Positions 27,040 to 35,440 of a stretch of 64,000 nt of DNA are shown piece by piece. The stretch is from contig JAFSPU010000012.1 in assembly GCA_017451265.1 (NCBI GenBank), positions 62,001 through 126,000 of the forward strand, written 5' to 3'. Origin of the DNA: Clostridiales bacterium (GTDB lineage: Bacteria > Bacillota > Clostridia > Saccharofermentanales > Saccharofermentanaceae). How positions within the stretch are numbered: position 1 is the stretch's first letter; each line of letters begins with the position of its first letter. The notes beneath the pieces are model-generated. The model saw nothing but the letters and a program-made list of their open reading frames with translations, did not search any database and was not told the origin of the DNA. The translations under genes and the position numbers were made by a program.

Positions 27040-28038
27040 ATGACTGACAACAGAATAACTATAGACGATATAGCAAGGGAACTTGGCATTTCAAAGACTA
27101 CAGTCTCGAGGGCGATCTCGGGAAAGGGAAGGATTGGACCCGCGACCAGAGAGAAGGTACTCGCGTATATCAAAGAGCACGATTACCGTCCGAGCCCTTT
27201 GGCTAAAGGTCTTGCCCAGTCTAAGACTTATAATATCGCTTGGGTTATTCCGGGTGATTCCACGGTTACTGAACTGCCATTCTTCCAGAAGTGTATGATC
27301 GGTGTATCCGACATAGCGACCGCGAACGATCACGACATATTGTTGTCCATGGTATATGAGGATAACTTCGTAAGCCTTGAAAGAATCGTTAAGAACAGGA
27401 AAGTTGACGGAGTAATCCTTGCCAGAACTCTCTATAAAGATCCCAGCGTTGAGTTCCTGATCGAATCCGGAATCCCTTTTGTTACTATAGGCTCCACTCC
27501 TTATAAGAATGTACATCAGATTGATAATGACCATATCGGTGCGTGTAAGGAGCTCACAGAGATCCTTCTGCTTAAGGGTATGAAGCGACTTGCTTTGATC
27601 GGCGGAGATGAGAACCACATCGTTAACAGATCAAGGAAAGCCGGTTATCTTAAGGCTTTCAAGTCTCTTAACATAGAGCCTGATGATGACATTATCTACA
27701 TGAATTCGGACACCAAGATTTCTACAATAAGGAATGTAAGTGATGCTTTGTCCAATAATGTTGACTGCATCATCTGCACAGATGACATGATATGTGTGTA
27801 TGCTCTCGATGAGATAAGAAAGCAGGGCCTCAAGGTTCCGGATGACATAAGGGTTGCATCCTTTTATAACAGCCCGGTTCTTGAGTCTTACCAGCCACCC
27901 ATCACATCACTTGATTATGACCCTAAGCAGCTGGGCTCCGAAGCATGCTCAATGCTGATCTCGTTCATGAAGGGGGAAGAGGTTCCCGTGAAGAAGCTCC
28001 TTCACTACGATGTAACCTTCAAAAGGTCCACGCAGTAA
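27040..28038 (+). CDS. LacI-family transcriptional regulator of the galactan genes
   Basis: 332 residues: N-terminal HTH and hinge helix (ITIDDIARELGISKTTVSRA at 6-25, YRPSPLAKGLAQSKT) and a periplasmic-binding-like effector domain. The start at 27040 (MTDNRIT) has AGAGGA upstream; an earlier in-frame start lies inside the operator. Location between GH42 and a sugar importer, plus three matching operators, point to a galactan or galacto-oligosaccharide repressor that may also limit its own expression. Confidence 0.9.
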   Translation: MTDNRITIDDIARELGISKTTVSRAISGKGRIGPATREKVLAYIKEHDYRPSPLAKGLAQSKTYNIAWVIPGDSTVTELPFFQKCMIGVSDIATANDHDILLSMVYEDNFVSLERIVKNRKVDGVILARTLYKDPSVEFLIESGIPFVTIGSTPYKNVHQIDNDHIGACKELTEILLLKGMKRLALIGGDENHIVNRSRKAGYLKAFKSLNIEPDDDIIYMNSDTKISTIRNVSDALSNNVDCIICTDDMICVYALDEIRKQGLKVPDDIRVASFYNSPVLESYQPPITSLDYDPKQLGSEACSMLISFMKGEEVPVKKLLHYDVTFKRSTQ

Positions 28039-28064
28039 GAGTTTTAAGGATTAGAAAGGTTTTA

Positions 28065-28125
28065 GTGCAGCCTGGTTGCAAGGATACGCCGCCTCCGTCT
28101 TTGCAACAGGTTGCACTTTTATTTT
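28065..28125 (+). terminator. Terminator after lacI, containing an operator-like half
   Basis: GTGCAGCCTGGTTGCAA (28065-28081) pairs with TTGCAACAGGTTGCAC (28101-28116) with one bulge and a G-U pair, followed by TTTTATTTT. The right arm (GCAACAGGTTGC) also resembles the LacI operator core, so it may double as a binding site. Confidence 0.6.
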
Positions 28126-28243
28126 GCCTTTGTTGCACACATCGAAAAGCACCAGTTAATTGTGCATAGTGTTGGCAGATGTGGGTGGGGTTTGTGAAAA
28201 TGGCATAAAAAATCATGTGTTATGAAATTCTGACTTGATAATT

Positions 28244-28286
28244 TTGTTAAATGTTTTATCATTACAGTAGAACAACCGGTTGCACA
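28244..28286 (+). promoter_or_regulatory. Promoter and operator of the sugar-importer operon
   Basis: TTGTTA (28244-28249), 18-bp spacer, TAGAAC (28268-28273), overlapped by the operator AACAACCGGTTGCACA (28271-28286); another half-site ACAACCGGC follows. Binding there would block the -10 region directly. Confidence 0.7.
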
Positions 28287-28331
28287 CAACCGGCAAAAAA
28301 CTCACACTAGTTATGGGGAGGAAACATCCAT

Positions 28332-29606
28332 ATGAAAATGAGAAAGTTTGTTGCACTTGCTGCAGTAGCTTCCATGCTCATCGGATCATTGGCTGGCTGT
28401 TCAGGCGCTACTAATGAGAGTTCCGCTGGCGGAGCAGTCGGAGATGATGCTATCCAGAATCTTATTGCAGCTACAGAGGGAACAGTCTCTTTGACAGTAT
28501 GGGCTTCTGAGGAAGACCAGGCTTACACACAGGGACTTATCGATGAGTTCATCGCTCTTTATCCTGACGTAACATTCGACATCCAGCTCGGTTCAGAGTC
28601 TGAGTCAACATGTAAGGATACTGTTCTCACTGATATCGAGGCAGCCGCTGACGTATTCACATTTGCAGACGATCAGATACAGGCTCTCGTTGATGCAGGT
28701 GCTTTGCAGCCCGTATCCGCTTACTACACATATGATGTAGCAAACGAGAATGCTGCAGGTGCTGTTGAAGCAGCTACTGTTAACGGTCAGCTTTACGCTT
28801 ATCCTATGACAGCTGATAACGGCTACTTCATGTTCTACGATTCTTCCATCTACACAGAGGAAGATGTTCAGTCTCTTGATTCCATGATCGCAGCAGCTCA
28901 GGCATCCGGCACTAAGATCGGTATGGATCTTTCAAGTGGATGGTACCTCTATTCATTCTTCGCAGGTGCTGGTCTTACACTCGGCCTTAACGAAGACGGT
29001 ACAACAAATACATGTACTTGGAACGATGCCGGCGGTACAGATGTTGCTCAGGCTATCATCGATTACTTCGGTACAGGCGTTCTTGTTAACATGACTGATG
29101 ACGAGCAGGCTACAGCTATTGCAAACGGCGAGATCTCTGCTTGTGTTAACGGTACATGGAGAGCTGAAACAGCACAGGCAGCTTGGGGTGATAACTACGC
29201 TGCTGCTAAGCTTCCTACTTACAACCTCAACGGAACAGAGACACAGATGTCTTCTTTCTCAGGTTGCAAGCTCGTTGGTGTAAATGCTTACTCCGATCAG
29301 ATCGGTTGGTCAATGCTCCTTGCTGAGTACCTCACAAACGAGGCTGCTCAGATCGGCAGATTCAATGCAAGAGGTCTTGGACCTTCTAACATCGCTGCAG
29401 CTAATTCTCCTGAAGTTCAGGCTAATCCTGCTATCGCTGCTCTCGCAGCACAGGCTGATTATGCTACACCTCAGCGTGTTGGCGGCAACTACTGGGCACC
29501 TTCCCAGACATTGGGTGAGATCCTCGCTTCAGGCAATCCTGACGGCACAGATCTCCAGACACTCCTTGATACAGCTGTTGAAGGAATCGAGGCACCTGTA
29601 GTCTAA
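28332..29606 (+). CDS. Sugar ABC transporter substrate-binding lipoprotein
   Basis: 424 residues, carbohydrate-binding family of the MalE/CUT1 class. Lipoprotein signal with lipobox LAGC (Cys23), then VSLTVWASEEDQAYTQGLIDEF, typical of the N-lobe. It probably captures galacto-oligosaccharides released outside by the secreted GH53. Strong GGGGAGGAA site. A hairpin after the gene would make this mRNA segment more abundant than the permeases, as is usual for binding proteins. Confidence 0.92.
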   Translation: MKMRKFVALAAVASMLIGSLAGCSGATNESSAGGAVGDDAIQNLIAATEGTVSLTVWASEEDQAYTQGLIDEFIALYPDVTFDIQLGSESESTCKDTVLTDIEAAADVFTFADDQIQALVDAGALQPVSAYYTYDVANENAAGAVEAATVNGQLYAYPMTADNGYFMFYDSSIYTEEDVQSLDSMIAAAQASGTKIGMDLSSGWYLYSFFAGAGLTLGLNEDGTTNTCTWNDAGGTDVAQAIIDYFGTGVLVNMTDDEQATAIANGEISACVNGTWRAETAQAAWGDNYAAAKLPTYNLNGTETQMSSFSGCKLVGVNAYSDQIGWSMLLAEYLTNEAAQIGRFNARGLGPSNIAAANSPEVQANPAIAALAAQADYATPQRVGGNYWAPSQTLGEILASGNPDGTDLQTLLDTAVEGIEAPVV

Positions 29607-29627
29607 TAAGATTTAATCTTTCCGGGG

Positions 29628-29664
29628 ACGCCTCATATGCATACAAACATATGAGGCGTTTTCT
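29628..29664 (+). terminator. Attenuating hairpin between binding protein and permeases
   Basis: ACGCCTCATATG pairs perfectly with CATATGAGGCGT (12 bp, 8-base loop) and is followed by TTTTCT. It lies within the operon and would cut read-through to the permease genes. Confidence 0.8.
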
Positions 29665-29696
29665 ACGGAAAGTATTACCAAAAAGAGGGGTTCTAT

Positions 29697-31172
29697 ATGG
29701 CAAGCAATAAAGAAGTTCACGCCAAGACTTTCGGTAAAGCCTTCGTAAATTTCTTCAAGGGAATAGCGAATTACTTTACTGATTTCGGCAAGGCTATTTC
29801 AAAGGGTGATTTGGCCGTCAAACTGTCAACTGTATTGATGGGTGCCGGTTACTTCGCAAGAAAGAAGTTTGTAGTCGGTTTCCTGACAATGCTTCTTGAG
29901 GCAGCATTCATATTCATGTGCATATTCTATGCAGCTCCTAATCTTGCCAAGTTCGGAACCTTGGGTGATACCGTACGTTCAACCCAGTTCGATCCGCTTA
30001 CAATGCAGAATACGGTAATCGAGGGAGATAACTCATTCCTCATTCTCTTAAATTCCGTTATCGCATTGTTCGCAATCTTCGTATTCATTCTTCTCTGGAT
30101 CCATAACATCAAGCGTGCTTATGAGCTCCAGCAGGACAGCGAGAAGGGTGTTCACATCGCTACTTTCGCGGAGGACTTCAAGTCCCTCGTAAATGGAAGA
30201 TTCAATATCACTCTCCTTGCTCTTCCTACTCTCGGTGTCATTCTCATGAATGTCATCCCGATCCTTATCCTTATTGCGATCGCATTTACAAACTACGATC
30301 AGATGCATATGCCTCCCTCGGCACTCTTTACCTGGGTTGGCCTTGCAAACTTTAAGAACATTTTAAGTCTGTCCAGCGGAAGTTCCGCTTTCGGTTATGC
30401 CTTCTTCAAGGTATTGGGATGGACACTCGTATGGGCTTTCTTCTCAACATTTACCTGCTTCCTCGGCGGTATCGTTCTTGCTAAGCTCATCACTTACCGT
30501 AAGGTAAAGTTCCCCAAGATCTGGAGAACATTGTTCGTCGTTACTATCGCAGTTCCTCAGTTCGTTACTTTGCTCCTCGTAAGATACTTCTTCGGTGATA
30601 CAGGTATTGTTAACAGTTTCTGCACAGGTATCGGCCTTACTGAATTTTTGAAATCAATCGGCCTTGTTGCCAACCACCTTTCATATATACCGTTCCTTAC
30701 AAATCCCGGATGGGCTAAGTTCATGATCATTATGATCAATATCTGGGTAGGTGTTCCGTATCAGATGCTCATCGCGACAGGTGTGCTCCTCAATATTCCT
30801 GAATCCCAGATTGAATCCGCTAAGCTCGATGGAGCCAACGCATGGCAGATCTTCTGGCACATCACGATGCCTTACGTACTGTTTGTTGAAGGCCCGACGC
30901 TTATCACAGACTTCGTAAGAAACATCAACAACTTTAACGTTATCTATCTGCTTACTCAGGATACGTTCGTTACGACAAATCAGACTTTGGCAAATGCAAA
31001 TGCAAAGGAAGTTGATCTCCTCGTAACCTGGTTGTTCAGACTGACCAATGACTACTACAACTACAAAATGGCATCCGTAATCGGAATCATCGTATTCGTT
31101 ATCTGTGCGGTATTCTCACTCATAGCGTTCTCGAAGTTCCTGTCAGGCGGAAGAGAGGAGAGTTATCAGTAA
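29697..31172 (+). CDS. Sugar ABC transporter permease (MalF type, long N-terminus)
   Basis: 491 residues, longer than the usual ~300 because an N-terminal region (1-170) adds two membrane helices (FVVGFLTMLLEAAFIFMCIF and the segment near 115-135) and a cytoplasmic loop, as in Escherichia coli MalF. The ATPase-contacting EAA loop is ESAKLDGANAWQIFWHITMP. Pairs with the following MalG-type gene, with which it shares one base (TAATG). Confidence 0.92.
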   Translation: MASNKEVHAKTFGKAFVNFFKGIANYFTDFGKAISKGDLAVKLSTVLMGAGYFARKKFVVGFLTMLLEAAFIFMCIFYAAPNLAKFGTLGDTVRSTQFDPLTMQNTVIEGDNSFLILLNSVIALFAIFVFILLWIHNIKRAYELQQDSEKGVHIATFAEDFKSLVNGRFNITLLALPTLGVILMNVIPILILIAIAFTNYDQMHMPPSALFTWVGLANFKNILSLSSGSSAFGYAFFKVLGWTLVWAFFSTFTCFLGGIVLAKLITYRKVKFPKIWRTLFVVTIAVPQFVTLLLVRYFFGDTGIVNSFCTGIGLTEFLKSIGLVANHLSYIPFLTNPGWAKFMIIMINIWVGVPYQMLIATGVLLNIPESQIESAKLDGANAWQIFWHITMPYVLFVEGPTLITDFVRNINNFNVIYLLTQDTFVTTNQTLANANAKEVDLLVTWLFRLTNDYYNYKMASVIGIIVFVICAVFSLIAFSKFLSGGREESYQ

Positions 31173-32083
31173 TGGAAAACGCAATTAGTAAACATGACAA
31201 TTATGAACAGAAAGAACTGAAACTCCGTTCCAAGAAGAAGTCTGAGACAGCAACGACGATCATAATAAATGCGCTTATCGCGATCTTCGCTTTGATCTGG
31301 ATCATCCCAATCGTCTGGCTCCTCGTTACTGCATTCTCCAAGTACAGGGGAATCGACACGGCACATTTCTTCCCAGCTCAGGGCTGGACACTTGATAATT
31401 TTAAGATCGTTCTGTTTGAACCTGACTCAGTAGTTCAGTACATAGCATGGTTTAAGAATACATTTATCATCGCACTGTTCTCATGCATCATATCGACGGC
31501 CTTTGTCCTCATGGTATCGTACACATTCTCGTGTATGAGATTTAAGGGAAGACACGCTATGATGAAGTTCTCGATCATCCTGAACATGTTCCCGGGCGTT
31601 CTGTCCATGATCGCAGTTTACTTCGTAATGAAGCAGTTAGGTCTTACAAACAGTCATGTAGGAATGGTAATCGTATACTCGGCAGGTTCCGGTCTTGGAT
31701 ATCTGATCTGCAAGGGCTTCATGGATACGATCCCGACTTCGATAAGAGAAGCAGCAAGACTTGATGGTGCATCCGAGGTGGAGATCTTCTTCAAGATAAT
31801 CCTTCCTTTGTCAAAGCCTATCATCGTCTACACAGTAATCAGTTCATTCCTCGCACCCTGGGCAGACTTCGTCTTCGCTAAGCTCATGTTAAACTCCGGT
31901 ATCTCGACAGACTGGACGGTAGCAATAGGACTTTACAACATGCTCGGCAAGGATCTGAAGTCTCACTACTTCTCTATCTTCTGCGCCGGCGGACTTCTGA
32001 TCTCGATTCCGATCTCAGTTCTGTTCATTCTTATGCAGAAGTACTACGTAGCGGGCGTCACCGGCGGTGCTTCCAAGGGCTGA
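31172..32083 (+). CDS. Sugar ABC transporter permease (MalG type)
   Basis: 303 residues, about six membrane helices; EAA loop EAARLDGASEVEIFFKIILP; C-terminal YYVAGVTGGASKG typical of MalG. No ATPase gene follows, so the importer probably uses a shared MsmK-type ATPase encoded elsewhere. Confidence 0.93.
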   Translation: MENAISKHDNYEQKELKLRSKKKSETATTIIINALIAIFALIWIIPIVWLLVTAFSKYRGIDTAHFFPAQGWTLDNFKIVLFEPDSVVQYIAWFKNTFIIALFSCIISTAFVLMVSYTFSCMRFKGRHAMMKFSIILNMFPGVLSMIAVYFVMKQLGLTNSHVGMVIVYSAGSGLGYLICKGFMDTIPTSIREAARLDGASEVEIFFKIILPLSKPIIVYTVISSFLAPWADFVFAKLMLNSGISTDWTVAIGLYNMLGKDLKSHYFSIFCAGGLLISIPISVLFILMQKYYVAGVTGGASKG

Positions 32084-32113
32084 TAACACTCAAACTTAGA
32101 GGTATAGATTAAA

Positions 32114-33955
32114 ATGCAAAACGACTTTATAGTTAACATAATCCATCGTCCCGAGATGGTACCTGAGTATTCTGAGAAGGTAACAGGGCAGGGTAAGAAG
32201 GAGGATATCGGAAGGAAAGCGCTCCTTACAGAGTCACTCGATATCTTCAAGTTTCAGCAGGAGACTGCACACAAGAACGGGCTCAAGACTACGATACACA
32301 TGACATATGCGAGCCTTTTCAACGAGGAGGCTGTAAGCATAGCTCGAAAAGATCACGACACATACGGAGATGAGATCGCACTTTCTCTTCTCGGTCTGCC
32401 GTGCGAGGAGTTCCGTAAGAAGTACAACACCAAGGACTTCTGCATCTGGATGTTCTCTATGGAGGATAAGATGCGCATCGTAGATGATGTCTTCGAGAAG
32501 TTTCATGACATCTTCGGCTTCTATCCCGAGTCCACAGGTTCCTACTACATGGACGCTGATCTTACTAACTACATCAAGAGCAAGTATCCTTCGGTCAAGT
32601 GTGCTGTAGCAACCTGCTGGGAAGAAGGTCCCAAGGCATACCATACATGTAATAATTCGTGGTATACGCTTTTCGACGGGGGACCGTGGAATCCCTGGAT
32701 ACCTTCAAAGCAGAATACGCACGCCCCTGCTGCAAACGAGGAGGAGGACTCAGGTATAGTCGCGATTCCTCACCTGTCCAGAGATCTCATCGCGTGCTAT
32801 GACGGCAACGGTTCTAACTTCGGAACGCATCCTCAGAATGTATTAAGAGGCATGATCTACGACACGAAGACATGGGAGTACCCGTATCTTTATAACATCA
32901 TCGACCAGTACAGAGACCTTGGAAAATACAACGACGGCTACTCTTACAACATGATGTTCGTAGGCCCGGGCTGGCTTAACAAGATGGGCAGGTGGGAGGC
33001 TCCTTACGAGCTTCTCAAGAAGTCCTATGAGGACGGTATGGCATACTACGGCAAGCTCAAAAAAGAGGGCAAGCTTCAGGATATGACTATGGCCGAGTTC
33101 GCGGATTACTACCGTGCGAAGAAGCCTTACAAAGAGCCTGAGTGCGCACTGTGGCGTGACATCCTTTACGGTTCTGACAAACAGGTGTTCTGGTATGCGG
33201 ATCCTTACATGAGAGCCTGCATCAACATGGATCAGGGCGGCGCTCTTGTAGACTTGAGACCCTATGTATCGAAGCTTGAGTGGAAGGTCGGAATCGGCAC
33301 TCCTCATGTGCAGGACGCATCGTATCCGTTCCTGATCCAGGAGAAGTACCGTGCAGGCTACTTTACTCATTACGCGGGTGAAGGAACGATCAGGTCTGCC
33401 AAGATATCACATGGCGGAGAAGAAGTTGATCTTTGCCTGTGCAGGACGAAGGCGCATTTCTCCGAGACTGAGGATGCAAAGATACTTACACTCGATCCTG
33501 TCGACATCGAGTTCTACGATCTTACCGTAACCCTGCAGACTGTAATTACGTTCGAGAAGGGTTCATCTGCGGTTAAGTATGAGCGTAAGATCTTAAAGAT
33601 GAGTGACCCTGGTGCAGAAGTTACGATCAACGAATACATGGTCGGCTGCTACGGTACGACCGAGTATCCCGAGGACATGACCAATATTACTCTGGCTGTC
33701 ACAGGCGGAGACAATGAAGGCTCCGTTAAGTACGAATACAAGTGCCGCGAGATCGCATCGAAAGGCGCATCTGAAGCAAGTGCGCTCATCCCGGATATCG
33801 ATACGCTCGTATCGCTTAAGACGGACGCCAAGGACGCTTCTGTCTACATCAGGGAAGGCTACGCTTTCTCCCCGATGTACACACTCGGAATGAATAAGAA
33901 GATCACTGAAGGAGAGGTTGTAACAACATGGCTCAATCTGGCAAAGGCAAACTGA
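32114..33955 (+). CDS. Unrecognised 613-residue protein of the galactan operon
   Basis: No signal peptide, so cytoplasmic. The N-terminal ~300 residues look like a (beta/alpha) barrel of the deacetylase/GH57 kind: an IIHRPEMVPEY start, TIHMTYASLF, FYPESTGSYYMDADLTNYIK, PHLSRDLIACYDGNGSNFG. The C-terminal ~230 residues are beta-rich, from about WKVGIGTPHVQDASYPF onward. Position between importer and GH53 suggests a carbohydrate-active enzyme on imported oligosaccharides, possibly from an uncharacterised family. The weak upstream site (TAGAGGTATAG) and a 30-base gap from malG are consistent with operon membership. I do not assign a reaction. Confidence 0.75.
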   Translation: MQNDFIVNIIHRPEMVPEYSEKVTGQGKKEDIGRKALLTESLDIFKFQQETAHKNGLKTTIHMTYASLFNEEAVSIARKDHDTYGDEIALSLLGLPCEEFRKKYNTKDFCIWMFSMEDKMRIVDDVFEKFHDIFGFYPESTGSYYMDADLTNYIKSKYPSVKCAVATCWEEGPKAYHTCNNSWYTLFDGGPWNPWIPSKQNTHAPAANEEEDSGIVAIPHLSRDLIACYDGNGSNFGTHPQNVLRGMIYDTKTWEYPYLYNIIDQYRDLGKYNDGYSYNMMFVGPGWLNKMGRWEAPYELLKKSYEDGMAYYGKLKKEGKLQDMTMAEFADYYRAKKPYKEPECALWRDILYGSDKQVFWYADPYMRACINMDQGGALVDLRPYVSKLEWKVGIGTPHVQDASYPFLIQEKYRAGYFTHYAGEGTIRSAKISHGGEEVDLCLCRTKAHFSETEDAKILTLDPVDIEFYDLTVTLQTVITFEKGSSAVKYERKILKMSDPGAEVTINEYMVGCYGTTEYPEDMTNITLAVTGGDNEGSVKYEYKCREIASKGASEASALIPDIDTLVSLKTDAKDASVYIREGYAFSPMYTLGMNKKITEGEVVTTWLNLAKAN

Positions 33956-34146
33956 ATTACAGATGTCCCTCGTGTTTTTTGAGAGACCTCGACATCGATA
34001 TGTTTTATGATAAAGATAAGGATGAGTTCTATTGCATGAGATGCCAGTTTACCGGCAAGGAAAGCGACGTCCTTCAGATGAACGAGATGGTCAGGACCCG
34101 CTATAAGGCGATGATGCAAAGATTTGAGAAGTTTGATTTTGACTGA
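33928..34146 (+). CDS. Small zinc-ribbon protein
   Basis: 72 residues with two CxxC knuckles (CPSC near 13-16, CMRC near 36-39) around a short acidic loop, then a helical tail. Starts 28 bases inside the end of the 613-residue gene (AAGGAGAGG upstream) and overlaps the GH53 start by one base, so it is translationally coupled to both. Role unknown; perhaps an RNA- or protein-binding partner. Confidence 0.75.
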   Translation: MAQSGKGKLNYRCPSCFLRDLDIDMFYDKDKDEFYCMRCQFTGKESDVLQMNEMVRTRYKAMMQRFEKFDFD

Positions 34147-35267
34147 TGATCAATATTGACGGTTACATTAAAGGTGCTGATATATCTACTTTGATCGAGC
34201 AGGAAGAGAACGGTGCGGTCTATTATGATCGCGGTGTTCGTAAGGACCTGCTTGAGATCTTGAAGTCCTACGGTTTTAACTGGGTTCGCATCAGGCTTTG
34301 GAATGATCCGTATTCTGAATCAGGAGAGCCATACGGTGCCGGTACTAATGATCTTCAAAAACTGATCAGGATAAGCAGACGTGCGAAGGACATTGGCCTT
34401 AAGGTTCTTCTGTGCCTTCACTATTCTGATTTCTGGGCGGATCCCGGCAAGCAGACTATGCCTAAGGCTTGGGTGGGGAAGAGTGCCAGGGAGCTCGTGC
34501 ACGCAGTTTATGAGTATACATTGAGCGTGCTGAACGCGCTTCGAAGCGAGGGAGTTCCTCCCGATATGATCGCGGTCGGAAACGAGCTTACCAACGGCCT
34601 TTTGTGGCCTTTGGGAAAGAAGCCTGACTTTGATAATATTGCTGCTTTTGTAAGCTCCGGAATAAGCGCCTGCCGTGAATTTGATAAGAACATTCCGGTC
34701 ATGATCCACCTCGATAACGGCGGTAACAATCCGATGTATGTCGAGTGGTTCGATAACTATATAAAGCGCGGTGAAGACTTTGATGTAATCGGGCTGTCGT
34801 ACTATCCTTTCTGGCACGGTACCATGCGTTCTCTTGAGAGGAACATGCGCGACATCGAGAGGCGTTACGGGAAGCAGACCGTCGTCGCTGAGGTGTCCAC
34901 GGGATTTACTATGGAAGACTATGCTTCCTATGAGAAGCTTTCCCCCTCAGAGCGAAAAGGTTATGCCACAAGCCCGGAGCTTGTGTCGAAGGTCGAATAC
35001 CCTCTTACAAAAGAAGGTCAGTGTGAGTTCATGAAAGAGTTCATGAAGATAAGTTCCGGAAGCGGGCTTAACAAAGGCTTCTTCTATTGGGAACCAGGGT
35101 GGATCCCTGTGCCGAATGTGGGTTGGGCTAATGAAGCTGCTCTGGCCTATACTGGTGAGAAGGGACCGGGTGGAAATGAATGGGCTAATCAGGCGCTGTT
35201 CGATTACGACGGAAATGCGCTGCCTGCCCTGGAGATCATCAGGGAATTTAACAAGCCTGAAATGTAG
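34146..35267 (+). CDS. Intracellular GH53 endo-beta-1,4-galactanase
   Basis: 373 residues, GH53 barrel with no signal peptide. The N-terminal YIKGADISTLIEQEENGAVYYD and WVRIRLWNDPY are family hallmarks; acid/base Glu147 in AVGNELTNG and nucleophile Glu249 in VVAEVSTG are intact. Being cytoplasmic, it should trim imported galacto-oligosaccharides rather than polymeric galactan, feeding the GH42 enzyme. Its ATG overlaps the previous TGA. Confidence 0.92.
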   Translation: MINIDGYIKGADISTLIEQEENGAVYYDRGVRKDLLEILKSYGFNWVRIRLWNDPYSESGEPYGAGTNDLQKLIRISRRAKDIGLKVLLCLHYSDFWADPGKQTMPKAWVGKSARELVHAVYEYTLSVLNALRSEGVPPDMIAVGNELTNGLLWPLGKKPDFDNIAAFVSSGISACREFDKNIPVMIHLDNGGNNPMYVEWFDNYIKRGEDFDVIGLSYYPFWHGTMRSLERNMRDIERRYGKQTVVAEVSTGFTMEDYASYEKLSPSERKGYATSPELVSKVEYPLTKEGQCEFMKEFMKISSGSGLNKGFFYWEPGWIPVPNVGWANEAALAYTGEKGPGGNEWANQALFDYDGNALPALEIIREFNKPEM

Positions 35268-35351
35268 TGTTTACAGGCCTTGCGCAACTTTTTGTCGCAA
35301 ATTTACCTTTTCAACAAAAAACATTTTTCTGAATTGGCAGAATGCTAATTG

Positions 35352-35400
35352 TTGGCCATTTATCAATCTGTTACTCTACTTAAGAACAATCGGTTGCGCA
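35352..35400 (+). promoter_or_regulatory. Promoter and operator of the secreted galactanase
   Basis: Weak TTGGCC (35352-35357), 17-bp spacer, TCTACT (35375-35380), followed by operator AACAATCGGTTGCGCA (35385-35400), which matches the lacI and importer operators apart from a C-to-T change in the left half. Confidence 0.6.
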
Positions 35401-35440
35401 ACAATAAATTGCGCAGTTTAAGGCAACATGAGGTGTTCCC

